Source: Lachnospiraceae bacterium
GTDB taxonomy: Bacteria > Bacillota > Clostridia > Lachnospirales > Lachnospiraceae
Length of the DNA stretch: 64,000 nt
Direction of reading: 5' to 3'
Assembly: GCA_003862155.1 (NCBI GenBank)
Contig: QOUV01000008.1
Location: 1-64,000 of the forward strand
This document shows positions 52,072 through 60,825 of this stretch, piece after piece. The notes under the pieces are model-generated. The model saw nothing but the letters and a program-made list of their open reading frames with translations, made no database searches and was not told the origin of the DNA. The position numbers were made by a program, and so were the translations under genes. Numbering within the stretch: the stretch's first letter is position 1; each line of letters begins with the position of its first letter.

Positions 52072-53179
52072 CGATGTCGTCACCTCCGCCTCTGGAGATA
52101 ATGATCTCGCCTGCATCTTCGAGTCTTCTTATAATAGCGACGATCTTCTGCTGAGCCTCCTCGACGTCCTTCATACGTACAGGGCCCATGTACTCGATAT
52201 CTTCCTTGATCATGGCAGAAAGTCTTGAAGACATATTCTTATAGATGGCATTCTGTACGTCCTCATTGGCGCCCTTAAGGGCCGTAGCGAGGTCACTGTT
52301 ATCGACTTCACGCAAAACACGCTGAATAGAACGGTCGTCGAGAAGAAGGATATCCTCGAATACGAACATCTTCTTCCTGATCTCCTCTGCAAGCTCCGGA
52401 ACCTCGATCTCGAGAGCTTCCATAATACGCTTCTCAGTACCACGGTCAACAGCATTCAGGATAGCGACAGTAGAGTCTACGCCACCTGCTGAGGTGTAAT
52501 CCTGGTTGATAAGAGATGAAAGCTTTCTCTCAAGCACTCTCTCCACTTCCTTAATTACTTCAGGTGAAGTACGGTCCATCATTGCGATTCGCTTTGCGAC
52601 ATCAGCCTGCTTCTCAGGCGATAAGGCTCCAAGTATCATAGCCGCCTGTGAAGGAGGCAGATACGAAAGAATCATAGCAATCGTCTGAGGATGCTCGTCC
52701 TGAATAAAGTTCAAAACCTGTGAAGGATCTGTCTTTCTGATAAACTCGAAAGGACGAACCTGAAGAGATGCAGTCAGCTTGTTGATGACTTCCTGCGCCT
52801 TGTCGCTTCCGAGAGCAGTCTCGAGAAGCTCCTTAGCGTATCCGATACCACCTTCTGCAATGTACTGCTGAGCAAGGCAGATCTGATAGAATTCATTTAT
52901 GACGGCATCTTTTACCTGAGGGGAAACACTCCTGGTGTTTGCTATCTCAAGTGTCAGCTCTTCGATCTCATCTTCTTTTAAGTGTTTAAATATCTCAGCC
53001 GACCTCTCAGGGCCCAATGTAATAAGAAGGATGGCTGCCTTTTGAACTCCTGAAAGTCCCTCTAGTGCGGCAGTATCTACTTTAGCCTGCGCATCTCCAT
53101 TGGTTCTTGCCGGAGCTCCACCTGGGGCATTTGCCGGCGGATTCGCTGTATTTGTTCTTTCTGCTGTAGTATCGGCCAT
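52064..53179 (-). CDS. fliG: Flagellar motor switch protein FliG
   Basis: A 371-residue FliG, the C-ring protein that contacts MotA. After a Pro/Ala/Asn-rich tail of about 38 residues come the N, middle and C domains. SGVQKAAILLITLGPERSAE starts the core, HPQTIAMILSYLPPSQAAMI is the EHPQ-type middle motif, and the torque helix is in DRSIQRVLREVDNSDLATAL with its charged residues. ATG at 53179 is chosen, with GGGGTGAG just upstream; a GTG at 53185 would overlap the fliF stop. Confidence 0.97.
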   Translation of the reverse strand: MADTTAERTNTANPPANAPGGAPARTNGDAQAKVDTAALEGLSGVQKAAILLITLGPERSAEIFKHLKEDEIEELTLEIANTRSVSPQVKDAVINEFYQICLAQQYIAEGGIGYAKELLETALGSDKAQEVINKLTASLQVRPFEFIRKTDPSQVLNFIQDEHPQTIAMILSYLPPSQAAMILGALSPEKQADVAKRIAMMDRTSPEVIKEVERVLERKLSSLINQDYTSAGGVDSTVAILNAVDRGTEKRIMEALEIEVPELAEEIRKKMFVFEDILLLDDRSIQRVLREVDNSDLATALKGANEDVQNAIYKNMSSRLSAMIKEDIEYMGPVRMKDVEEAQQKIVAIIRRLEDAGEIIISRGGGDDIVV

Positions 53180-53181
53180 GA

Positions 53182-54825
53182 TCACTCACCCCAGTCTTCG
53201 TTAAGCCAGTTGCGAAGCAGGTTTGCTGCAGCCTCCGGTTTTTCGTCCACAAATTTCTCGATGAGCTGTCTGGCCTCGGACTTCTCGTTGTATCCGATGT
53301 CCTCGAGCTGCTCATCCTCCTGCTGTTCCTTCAGGAGTGTATCCACTGATACCTCCTCTGCCTGTTCCTCTTCCTTCTTTCCACGGAGACTTCTGAATGC
53401 TACAAATCCGAGAAGCGCAAAGATAAGGATTGCAAGTATGATCTCGAGCCAGTCAACCCAGGTACGTCCACCTGTAGAATAGTGAAACTGAGGAACATTG
53501 TAAGCGTTTATCGTAATATTTGCCTGAGGTATTCCTGTAGCATTCGATACTGCCTTCAACATGCTGTTATTTACTTTCGCAGCAGTCATACCGCTGTTGG
53601 CCTGTACGAACTGGTCGAAAGTCTGATTCTTAAGCTGACCGGAAGACTTCATCTGGTCTTCATCATAGATCACGTCATTGTAAGCAGTGATAGTGATAGT
53701 CGAGTTGGATGTGTTTACTGTGCCGGCTGCAGGCTTAGTGTCCGTATAAGTCTCATTCGGCAGGTATTTGCTTGTGGTCTTGTTTGACTCGCTGCTTGTA
53801 TTGCCGTTGTTTGTAGTAACGTAGCTGTTTACTCCGTTATTTGATGCTGTTCCAGGCTGTCCACCGTTCGAACCGGTCGATGAAGACGACTCTGTAGTCT
53901 GACTGTCAAGATATCCCTGATCCTGTCCGCTCGCTACTGAGTAATTCCAGCTCTTGGTCTCTGTCGTGTCGAAATTCATATCGAGATTGGCAGCCACCTG
54001 TACATTATCATAGATAGCGTCGCTGCCCGAACCGTTCTTCGAGAGGACTTTCTTTACCTTATCCTCGATGTACTTCTCCTTCTTCTGCTGGGCAGAAAGA
54101 TTCGATGAGGCAATACCACCTGAAGTTGACTCATCTCCACCTGAGAAAAGGATGTTGTCATCTGTATCAATGATCGTAATATTTGAAGTGGTCTTATTTC
54201 CAAGACCTGTAGCTACGAATTTGGCAATCGCAGCGGCCTGGTCATCTGACATGGAATCGGAGAGATTTAACATGACACTGGCTGAAGCTTCCTCAGACTT
54301 AGCAGCGAGGGTACCATCATCATCAGGAACGCTCAAGTTTATCTGGGCATCCTTGACATTTGACAGAGTCTTCAGGTAGTTTTCCATCTGCTTCTGCTTA
54401 AAGTAGTTGTCCTTTCTCTGCTTATCCGACTCAGTCGTAGTAAATGAGCCATCTACAACGTTTGAAAAAGGATAGCTGTCGTCAGTTTTCTCGCCGGAAT
54501 ATCCGTTGGAATAGATACCATTCTGTCCTAAGATGATAGTGGCATTCGCCTCATCCTTCTTGTCAATAGTAAAAGTCATACCATCCTGGGACTGGGTATA
54601 TTTGATATTCGCTCCGTCGAGATCGTCCTTTATAGTCTGGGCCTGAGTGGCATCCTTTGCGGTAACAAGAGTCATCTTGTCTGGACGAGTGGCCACAACT
54701 CCTAAAATGATAAGAGCAATGGCTACAATCGAGACGGAACTTATAATAAGCGCTTTCTGTCTGGAAGTGAACTTTTTCCACCAGTCTGCAATTTTTGTGA
54801 AAATGTTTTTAATTCTATCAGGCAT
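53182..54825 (-). CDS. fliF: Flagellar MS-ring protein FliF
   Basis: A 547-residue MS-ring protein. The membrane helices are at about 26-46 and 457-476. Ring-building motifs appear at KYTQSQDGMTFTIDKKDEAN, the YscJ/FliF core VKDAQINLSVPDDDGTLAAK, and NLDMNFDTTETKSW. A Ser/Gly/Asn-rich insertion occupies about 300-350. The cytoplasmic C-terminal tail (AANLLRNWLNEDW) matches the FliG-binding end. It follows fliE by 20 bp. Confidence 0.96.
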   Translation of the reverse strand: MPDRIKNIFTKIADWWKKFTSRQKALIISSVSIVAIALIILGVVATRPDKMTLVTAKDATQAQTIKDDLDGANIKYTQSQDGMTFTIDKKDEANATIILGQNGIYSNGYSGEKTDDSYPFSNVVDGSFTTTESDKQRKDNYFKQKQMENYLKTLSNVKDAQINLSVPDDDGTLAAKSEEASASVMLNLSDSMSDDQAAAIAKFVATGLGNKTTSNITIIDTDDNILFSGGDESTSGGIASSNLSAQQKKEKYIEDKVKKVLSKNGSGSDAIYDNVQVAANLDMNFDTTETKSWNYSVASGQDQGYLDSQTTESSSSTGSNGGQPGTASNNGVNSYVTTNNGNTSSESNKTTSKYLPNETYTDTKPAAGTVNTSNSTITITAYNDVIYDEDQMKSSGQLKNQTFDQFVQANSGMTAAKVNNSMLKAVSNATGIPQANITINAYNVPQFHYSTGGRTWVDWLEIILAILIFALLGFVAFRSLRGKKEEEQAEEVSVDTLLKEQQEDEQLEDIGYNEKSEARQLIEKFVDEKPEAAANLLRNWLNEDWGE

Positions 54826-54845
54826 TTAAGCTCTTCCTTTTATGA

Positions 54846-55154
54846 TCAAATCTGCATGTTCATGATAGTCTGGTATGCCTGGATGACATTCGTCCTGATC
54901 GAGTTCGTGAACTGGAGCGCTATCCTGGCTTTCTGTGCTGCTATCATAAGATCGTGGGTATTGTCTGAAAGGCCAAGGGCAAACTTTACCTGCTCGGCAT
55001 CTGCCTTGTTCTGTAATGTGTTAGTCTCTTCAACCAGATTCTTTGCTGCATCGAAGACAGTTCCGAAATCGTCGACAGAATTCGGATCCTCTCCACCTCT
55101 CTTCGGTGCAGTCTTATAAAGAGTATTTGAAGCATCAATTCCAGTAACCTGCAT
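54846..55154 (-). CDS. fliE: Flagellar MS-ring/rod adaptor FliE
   Basis: A 102-residue protein with the FliE C-terminal signature: NLVEETNTLQNKADAEQVKF, ALGLSDNTHDLMIAAQKARI and ALQFTNSIRTNVIQAYQTIM. The length is normal. It links the MS ring to the proximal rod and is placed after flgB-flgC as usual. Confidence 0.95.
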   Translation of the reverse strand: MQVTGIDASNTLYKTAPKRGGEDPNSVDDFGTVFDAAKNLVEETNTLQNKADAEQVKFALGLSDNTHDLMIAAQKARIALQFTNSIRTNVIQAYQTIMNMQI

Positions 55155-55169
55155 TTATAACTCCTGTAA

Positions 55170-55622
55170 TTATACCGATGAACCTATGGAAATTCCCTGC
55201 TGGGCTGTGGTCTTCAAACCATTCAACACAGTGACATTCGCCTGATACGCGCGTGTCGCATCGATAAGGTCTGTCATCTCTGTAACTGTGTTTACGTTAG
55301 GATATGTGACATAGCCGTTCTGATCTGCATCGGGATTCGACGGGTCATAGACCATCTTCATCGGAGTAGTCGTATCCTCTACCACAGAGGCGACTCTTAC
55401 GCCATTCCCCTTGTACGAATTCTCGTACTGCTCCAGGGACTCGGCAAAAGTAGGATTCAGTCTCTTCTCCTGAAAAATAACCGACTTCCTGCGGTACGGA
55501 CCAGAGCCGTCCTCGGAGTGAGTCGTATTAATATTTGCGATATTTTCAGATATCGTATCCATACGGAAACGCTCTGCTGTAAGCCCGCTTCCTGATATGT
55601 TAAAAGCTTGGAATAAACTCAT
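55170..55622 (-). CDS. flgC: Flagellar rod protein FlgC
   Basis: A 150-residue proximal rod protein. The rod signature is ISGSGLTAERFRMDTISENI with ANINTTHSEDGSGPYRRKSV. The C-terminal end contains YPNVNTVTEMTDLIDATRAY and QANVTVLNGLKTTAQQGI, typical of FlgC. It follows flgB by 14 bp. Confidence 0.97.
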   Translation of the reverse strand: MSLFQAFNISGSGLTAERFRMDTISENIANINTTHSEDGSGPYRRKSVIFQEKRLNPTFAESLEQYENSYKGNGVRVASVVEDTTTPMKMVYDPSNPDADQNGYVTYPNVNTVTEMTDLIDATRAYQANVTVLNGLKTTAQQGISIGSSV

Positions 55623-55636
55623 AAGAACCTCCTGCC

Positions 55637-56035
55637 TTATGACTTCGTAACAATGTTAAATCTGGCAAACGCACTCGAAACACTCGTAGACATAGCCTGA
55701 TATCTGAGCTGCTCTCCGGCGTACTCAGTGCTCTCCTGGTCTATATCGACATTGTTCGTATCGAGTCTGTAATCGAACTCCGGATAATCAGTATAGATCT
55801 GTCCGTCGAGGCTGTCGTCCTTATAATTGAGCGACTTTACAGCCTGATCAAGATCTTTGTACTTCGTGCTGTCTAACTCATCTAAGAGGATATCCTGGAA
55901 CTTCACATCTTTGCGCTTGTATCCCGGTGTGTCTACATTTGCTATGTTATTCGAGATGGTGGTCTCTCTGAGCCAGCTGGCATCGAGTGCCTTATCCATC
56001 AGATTTATATAGCTGAATGCATCAGACTTCAGCAT
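55637..56035 (-). CDS. flgB: Flagellar rod protein FlgB
   Basis: A 132-residue proximal rod protein and the first gene of the fla/che cluster. The rod motif is ASWLRETTISNNIANVDTPG with YKRKDVKFQDILLDEL. The C-terminal part contains NNVDIDQESTEYAGEQLRYQ. GGAGGAAA precedes the ATG. A SigA-type promoter lies directly upstream. Confidence 0.97.
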   Translation of the reverse strand: MLKSDAFSYINLMDKALDASWLRETTISNNIANVDTPGYKRKDVKFQDILLDELDSTKYKDLDQAVKSLNYKDDSLDGQIYTDYPEFDYRLDTNNVDIDQESTEYAGEQLRYQAMSTSVSSAFARFNIVTKS

Positions 56036-56081
56036 ATAGTTTCCTCCGTAATTATTTCTTAAAACAATGTAATCAATATAT

Positions 56082-56110
56082 ATTATATTTTTATTTGCCT
56101 AAAAATACAA
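56082..56110 (-). promoter_or_regulatory. SigA promoter of the flgB (fla/che) operon
   Basis: Minus strand TTGTAT (56105-56110), a 17-bp spacer and TATAAT (56082-56087), about 47 bp before the flgB start. It follows the codY terminator, so the flagellar cluster has its own vegetative promoter. Confidence 0.7.
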
Positions 56111-56120
56111 GCTTTTTAAC

Positions 56121-56153
56121 AAAAAAATAGTGGCATTTCAGCTAAAATGCCAC
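56121..56153 (-). terminator. Intrinsic terminator after codY
   Basis: On the minus strand GTGGCATTT, loop TAGCTG and AAATGCCAC (56130-56153) form a perfect 9-bp stem, followed by TATTTTTTTG. It lies about 20 bases after the codY stop and isolates codY from flgB. Confidence 0.92.
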
Positions 56154-56172
56154 ACGATGTTGTTGTATTGAG

Positions 56173-56955
56173 TTATATGCTGATGTGTTCCTTTAATTTG
56201 TCAAGTTCCCCGAAGACTGCATCATTTAAAACCTTAATATAAGTGCCCTTCATCCCGGATGAATGTGACTCGATGACACCGGCTGATTCGAATTTTCTGA
56301 GTGCATTTACAATGATACTCCTCGTAATCCCGACCCTGTCGGCAATCTTCGATGTGACAAGAATGCCCTCACGCCCGTTCAGCTCAGCAAAGATATGAAT
56401 AATGGCCTGCTGCTCTGAATAGGATAAGGTGTTTATCGCAGACTGTACATCTGTGATCTTCCTGTTTTCCTCTTCGTTCTCTTCGTTTACAGAGCGCATC
56501 ATCTCGAGGCCTACAACTGTGGTCCCGTACTCTGCTAAAATGATATCATCAATGTCATACGGATTCTGGTATCTGTAGATCAGAAGCGTTCCAAGCCTCT
56601 CTCCCGAAATATCAATCGGAGTAATAAGCGCATTGTACGAAGCTATATCCTCCTGCTCGAACCCGAGTGTCCCGAGATTAACATTCTCTCTCGTAGAGAG
56701 GATGCCTAAAAGCCTTTCGTTTAAGTCAGGATTAATAAATTCTCCGACCTTGTCAGTAAGGAGTTCTGTGATGTGATGTCCATCTTCGTGCTGGCTGATG
56801 CCTAAGGCCTTGCCCTTCTTGCTGATGACCATGCAGGAGGAGTCTAAGATGTCTGTAAGGACCTTGCAGATATCATTGAATACTACCTTCGAATGGTTGT
56901 TGTTATGAAGGAGTTTGCCTATTTTTCTTGTCTTATCTAATAATTCTACGCCCAT
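56173..56955 (-). CDS. codY: Global transcriptional regulator CodY
   Basis: A 260-residue CodY, the GTP- and branched-chain-amino-acid-responsive repressor. The GAF-type sensor domain begins MGVELLDKTRKIGKLLHNNN, and the C-terminal winged helix contains SEQQAIIHIFAELNGREGIL, VTSKIADRVGITRSIIVNAL and RKFESAGVIESHSSGMKGTY. ATG at 56955 is chosen since it gives the usual MGVELLDKTRKIG start and has GAGGA just before it; an in-frame ATG at 56988 lacks support. It lies between topA and flgB. In Bacillus codY also directly precedes flgB, and CodY represses the fla/che promoter there. Confidence 0.96.
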   Translation of the reverse strand: MGVELLDKTRKIGKLLHNNNHSKVVFNDICKVLTDILDSSCMVISKKGKALGISQHEDGHHITELLTDKVGEFINPDLNERLLGILSTRENVNLGTLGFEQEDIASYNALITPIDISGERLGTLLIYRYQNPYDIDDIILAEYGTTVVGLEMMRSVNEENEEENRKITDVQSAINTLSYSEQQAIIHIFAELNGREGILVTSKIADRVGITRSIIVNALRKFESAGVIESHSSGMKGTYIKVLNDAVFGELDKLKEHISI

Positions 56956-56996
56956 ATTTTCCTCAAAATGTCTAAACAATTCTCTCAATATAGAAA

Positions 56997-57024
56997 ATTA
57001 TAACCATTTTCTGATAAATTTCAA
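56997..57024 (-). promoter_or_regulatory. codY promoter with internal CodY-box-like sequence
   Basis: Minus strand TTGAAA (57019-57024), a 16-bp spacer and TATAAT (56997-57002). The sequence ATTTATCAGAAAATG (57005-57019), with 12 of 15 matches to the published CodY consensus AATTTTCWGAAAATT, lies between the two boxes. This suggests autorepression. The promoter overlaps the topA stop codon. Confidence 0.65.
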
Positions 57025-59096
57025 GACTCTTCTTCAATTTTTGGCTCGCTGTATCCACAAGATGGATCTGAGCATACCAGTTTCTTTCCGCGAATGACCA
57101 TGTACTTCCCACACCGAGGACATTTCTTTTCGACAGGCTTCTGCCAGCTCATGAAGTCGCAGGCAGGATAATCCTCGCAGCCATAGAATTTACGGCCCTT
57201 TTTAGTCTTTCTGATAACGATATCCTTACCGCACTTTGGACACTTTACGCCGATCTTTTCGAGATATGGCTTGGTGTTCCGGCAGTCTGGAAATCCCGGG
57301 CAGGCCAGGAATTTGCCATGCGGGCCATATTTTATCACCATGTGGCGCCCACACTTCTCACAGATGACATCGGTCTCTTCGTCCTTGATCTCGACTTTCT
57401 CGAGGTTCTTTTCGGCAGTCGTGACCTCTCTCTCGAGGTCCGGGTAAAAATTCCTGATGATCGACTTCCAGTCGACCTTGCCTTCCTCGACACCATCGAG
57501 GAGACTTTCCATATTTGCAGTGAAGGTCTTGTCGACAATCTCAGGGAAGTTTTCGACCATGATATTGTTTACTATCTCACCAAGCTCGGAAACGAAGATG
57601 TTCCTGCCCTCTTTTATGATATAGTGCCTCTTTAAAAGAGTTGATATCGTCGGTGCGTAAGTCGATGGACGCCCGATCCCGAGTTCCTCTAAGGTGTGCA
57701 CGAGAGATGCCTCAGTAAAGTGCGGCTTCGGCTGTGTGAAATGCTGCTTCGGATCTGTCTTTACCTGGGAAAGGACTTCCCCCTCATCAAATGCCTTTAA
57801 ATCCCTGGAGTTCTTCTCCTCCTTTTCGTCGGAATCTACATAAACTTTCGAGAAACCGTCGAATGTGACAGAGGTGCTTGAAGCATTAAATCCGTATCCG
57901 GCACAGGTGAGCTTAATTGATGTGGTCTTTCTCTTCTCCGGCGCCATCTGGGATGCCATAAAACGCTTCCAGATAAGGTTGTAGAGCTTAAACTGGTCTC
58001 TTGTGACCCTGTCCTTTATCTCGGATGGAAGAATCGTAAGGTCTGCCGGTCTTATAGCCTCGTGCGCGTCCTGGACATTCTTTCCGCCGGTCTTTCTGTC
58101 AGTCTTTATCCCTAAATAATCTTTTCCATATTCTTTTTCGATAAAGTCAGCTGCCGTGGCTTTTGCCTCATCCGCGACACGGGTGGAATCTGTACGAAGG
58201 TAGGTGATAAGTCCGATCGTTCCCATGCCCTTTATCTCTACGCCTTCGTAGAGCTGCTGAGCCACCATCATAGTCTTTGCAACGGCGAAGTTTAAAGCCT
58301 TTGAGGCCTCCTGCTGCATTGTAGATGTAGTAAATGGAAGAGGCGGCTTAACGGACTTTTCGGAATCTCTTATCGATTCAATGGTAAAGTCTTTTCCGTC
58401 TATAGCCTTTAAAATACTGTCAAGTTCCTCTTTAGATCCGATATTTCCTGCCTTTTTTCCCCTTCCGTGGTAAGAGGCGGTAAGCTTCTTCCTGCCGGAG
58501 CCCTTAAGTTCTACATCCAAAGTGTAGTATTCCTCCGGTATGAAGGCGTTTATCTCATCCTCCCTGTCGCAGATGATGCGAAGTGCGACTGACTGCACAC
58601 GGCCTGCAGAAAGGCCTCTCTTGACCTTGGCCCAGAGAAGCGGGCTTATGCTGTAGCCGACCATTCGGTCTAAGACTCTTCTGGCCTGCTGGGCGTCCAC
58701 CAGATTCATATCGATGTCTCTCTGGTGCTTGAAAGACTCCTTGACCGCTTTTTTCGTGATCTCGTTAAAAGTGATGCGGGCATAATCCTTGTCCGAAAGA
58801 TTTAACGCAGGGATTAAATGCCAGGAAATTGCCTCTCCCTCACGGTCGGGGTCTGTCGCGAGATAGACTTTGTCTGCTTTCTTTACTTCTTTTCTCAGCG
58901 AAGCTAAAAGCTCCCCTTTGCCCCTTATCGTAATATATTTGGGCTCAAAATCGTGCTCTACGTCGATTCCCAGCTGGCTCTTCGGCAGATCCCTGACATG
59001 CCCCATCGTAGCGGCGATAGTATAGTTTCTGCCGAGGAATTTCTTGATTGTTTTGACCTTAGTCGGAGACTCGACGATCACGAGATTTTTTGCCAT
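57021..59096 (-). CDS. topA: DNA topoisomerase I
   Basis: A 691-residue type IA topoisomerase. The Toprim domain starts KNLVIVESPTKVKTIKKFLG and includes YLATDPDREGEAISWHL. The active-site Tyr is in GLITYLRTDSTRVAD (about residue 299). LGIGRPSTYAPTISTLLKR is the conserved late motif. Three C-terminal Cys4-type zinc fingers follow (CEKCGRHMVIKYG, CPKCGKDIVIRKTKKG, CPRCGKYMVIRGKK). ATG at 59096 is chosen (MAKNLVIVESP) with AAAGGA upstream; a longer in-frame start at 59204 would cross the promoter. Confidence 0.97.
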   Translation of the reverse strand: MAKNLVIVESPTKVKTIKKFLGRNYTIAATMGHVRDLPKSQLGIDVEHDFEPKYITIRGKGELLASLRKEVKKADKVYLATDPDREGEAISWHLIPALNLSDKDYARITFNEITKKAVKESFKHQRDIDMNLVDAQQARRVLDRMVGYSISPLLWAKVKRGLSAGRVQSVALRIICDREDEINAFIPEEYYTLDVELKGSGRKKLTASYHGRGKKAGNIGSKEELDSILKAIDGKDFTIESIRDSEKSVKPPLPFTTSTMQQEASKALNFAVAKTMMVAQQLYEGVEIKGMGTIGLITYLRTDSTRVADEAKATAADFIEKEYGKDYLGIKTDRKTGGKNVQDAHEAIRPADLTILPSEIKDRVTRDQFKLYNLIWKRFMASQMAPEKRKTTSIKLTCAGYGFNASSTSVTFDGFSKVYVDSDEKEEKNSRDLKAFDEGEVLSQVKTDPKQHFTQPKPHFTEASLVHTLEELGIGRPSTYAPTISTLLKRHYIIKEGRNIFVSELGEIVNNIMVENFPEIVDKTFTANMESLLDGVEEGKVDWKSIIRNFYPDLEREVTTAEKNLEKVEIKDEETDVICEKCGRHMVIKYGPHGKFLACPGFPDCRNTKPYLEKIGVKCPKCGKDIVIRKTKKGRKFYGCEDYPACDFMSWQKPVEKKCPRCGKYMVIRGKKLVCSDPSCGYSEPKIEEES

Positions 59097-59147
59097 AAAA
59101 AAATATCCTTTCATATTTCGATTTCGTAGAGTACGTAGCAGTTTATA

Positions 59148-59176
59148 AATATACACCACTAATTTTTGTTTTTCAA
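59148..59176 (-). promoter_or_regulatory. SigA promoter of topA
   Basis: Minus strand TTGAAA (59171-59176), a 17-bp spacer ending in TG-like GTG, and TATATT (59148-59153). It is about 52 bp upstream of the topA ATG. Confidence 0.65.
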
Positions 59177-59240
59177 GCCTCTTTTTTATGAATTGTACTT
59201 GCAAAATTGCTTTTTTTCTGATAATGTAATAGTGTCTTTC

Positions 59241-59292
59241 AAAAATATTCGTATTTTTTCATTTCAGATCCTGCGGTTTCCGCAGTTTTTTT
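59241..59292 (+). terminator. Terminator-like hairpin abutting the comM start codon
   Basis: CTGCGG, loop TTT and CCGCAG (59271-59285) form a perfect 6-bp GC-rich stem followed by seven T (59286-59292). The comM ATG begins only three bases later. Upstream, AAAAATA/TATTTTT closes on a TTCG tetraloop (59241-59258). No ribosome binding site is visible. It looks like a transcription attenuator of comM-dprA. Confidence 0.7.
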
Positions 59293-59295
59293 CTA

Positions 59296-60825
59296 ATGTT
59301 TAGCCAAATTAAATCAGGTACTTTACATGGCCTTGACGCTGCCGTCGTCACAGTGGAAGCAGATGTAAGTGAAGGTCTGCCAGTCTTTGATATGGTGGGC
59401 ACTCTAGCCACTGAAGTCCGCGAGAGCAGGGAGAGGGTTCGAACTGTATTAAAGCTTATCGGCGTACCGCTTCCGGCAAGGCGCATCACTGTAAATATAA
59501 GCCCTGCCGATCAGAAAAAAAGCGGAAGCGGCTTTGACCTTCCAGTGGCCTGCTCTGTGCTTCTCGCCATGGGTTATTTTAAGAGTGACTCATTTGACGA
59601 TACTTTTGTCCTTGGAGAACTCAGGCTGTCAGGCGAGATTCTGCCTGTACGGGGCGTGCTTCCGATGCTTCTTGCCGCAAAGGAAAAAGGACTTACGAAA
59701 TGCATTATTCCAAAGGAAAATCTCGGCGAAGCGGCCCTGGTTCCCGGAATCAGGGCCACCGGAGTCTCTTCTATCGAAGAGCTGATAGAATTTATTAAAA
59801 GAGGCACTCTGCCAAAGCCTCTTATACCTTCACCTGAAGACTCTTCTTCTGATGAATATGAATACATGGATTTTAAAGACCTCCATGGGCAGAAAGCGCC
59901 AAGGAGAGCCTGCGAGATAGCTGCTGCCGGAATGCACAACCTTCTTTTGTACGGCCCTCCCGGCGCCGGGAAAAGCATGGCCGCCAGGTGCCTGCCTTCT
60001 ATCCTTCCGCCACTTTCGGACAGCGAGAAACTAGAGCTTATGAAGATTTACAGTATAAGCGGAAAGAACAATTTTTCCTACCAGAACATCAAAAGCCCTT
60101 TCAGAAGCCCTCACCACACTGTTACTGCGATTGCGATGTCAGGTGGTGGCAGCAACGTGACACCGGGAGAAGTCACTATGGCCCACAACGGTGTGCTGTT
60201 TTTAGATGAGCTTCCTGAGTTTAAAAGAGATGTATTAGAGGTTCTCCGGCAGCCGCTCGAAGAGGGAAAGATAAACGTCGTCCGCAACAGATACCAGGAG
60301 GAATACCCTGCGGATTTTCTCTTTGCAGCAGCTATGAACCCGTGCAGATGCGGCTACTACCCTTCCGCCCGCTGTACCTGCTCAGTAAGTTCGATAAGAA
60401 GCTATTTATCTAAGATAAGTCAGCCGCTTCTCGACAGATTCGATCTCTGTGTCGAGGCGAAGAAGGTTTTGATCACTGATCTCTTCGGAGAAAGCGAAGA
60501 CGAGGATTCAGATTCTATCAGAAAGCGTGTAATCGAAGCCTCTATGATCCAGAAAGAGCGCTACAGCCTCTGTTCGTATAACTACAACTCACAGGTTCCG
60601 TCTTCCGACATCGAGGAGTACTGCCGTCTCAGCGCCAGCGTAAAAGAATTCGTAAAGGAGATGTTTGAGAACATGGACCTTACTGCCCGCGGATATTACA
60701 GGATTCTTAAGGTCTCGCGTACCATCGCAGATCTTTCAGGCATTAAAGATGTCGGTAAGGATCATATAGCTGAGGCCTGCTTTTTTCGAAGCCTCGACCG
60801 CAGATTCTGGGAGGCCGCGCTATGA
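59296..60825 (+). CDS. comM: ComM/YifB family AAA+ ATPase (Mg chelatase-like)
   Basis: A 509-residue YifB/ComM protein, a hexameric helicase that drives branch migration during natural transformation. The N-terminal Lon-like domain has GLPVFDMVGTLATEVRESRE and RITVNISPADQKKSGSGFDL. The AAA+ core carries Walker A in LLYGPPGAGKSMAARCLPSI (about residue 217), Walker B in GVLFLDELPEF, and a Cys-rich CRCGYYPSARCTCS segment. The C-terminal helical part includes LTARGYYRILKVSRTIADLS. The start ATG is fixed by the conserved N-terminus but has no ribosome binding site. It overlaps dprA by 4 bases. Confidence 0.95.
   Translation: MFSQIKSGTLHGLDAAVVTVEADVSEGLPVFDMVGTLATEVRESRERVRTVLKLIGVPLPARRITVNISPADQKKSGSGFDLPVACSVLLAMGYFKSDSFDDTFVLGELRLSGEILPVRGVLPMLLAAKEKGLTKCIIPKENLGEAALVPGIRATGVSSIEELIEFIKRGTLPKPLIPSPEDSSSDEYEYMDFKDLHGQKAPRRACEIAAAGMHNLLLYGPPGAGKSMAARCLPSILPPLSDSEKLELMKIYSISGKNNFSYQNIKSPFRSPHHTVTAIAMSGGGSNVTPGEVTMAHNGVLFLDELPEFKRDVLEVLRQPLEEGKINVVRNRYQEEYPADFLFAAAMNPCRCGYYPSARCTCSVSSIRSYLSKISQPLLDRFDLCVEAKKVLITDLFGESEDEDSDSIRKRVIEASMIQKERYSLCSYNYNSQVPSSDIEEYCRLSASVKEFVKEMFENMDLTARGYYRILKVSRTIADLSGIKDVGKDHIAEACFFRSLDRRFWEAAL

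Noticed and set aside
59097..59204. Longer N-terminus of topA
   Set aside because: The extra 36 residues cross the likely topA promoter and do not match the family, whose members start at MAKNLVIVESP-like sequences.
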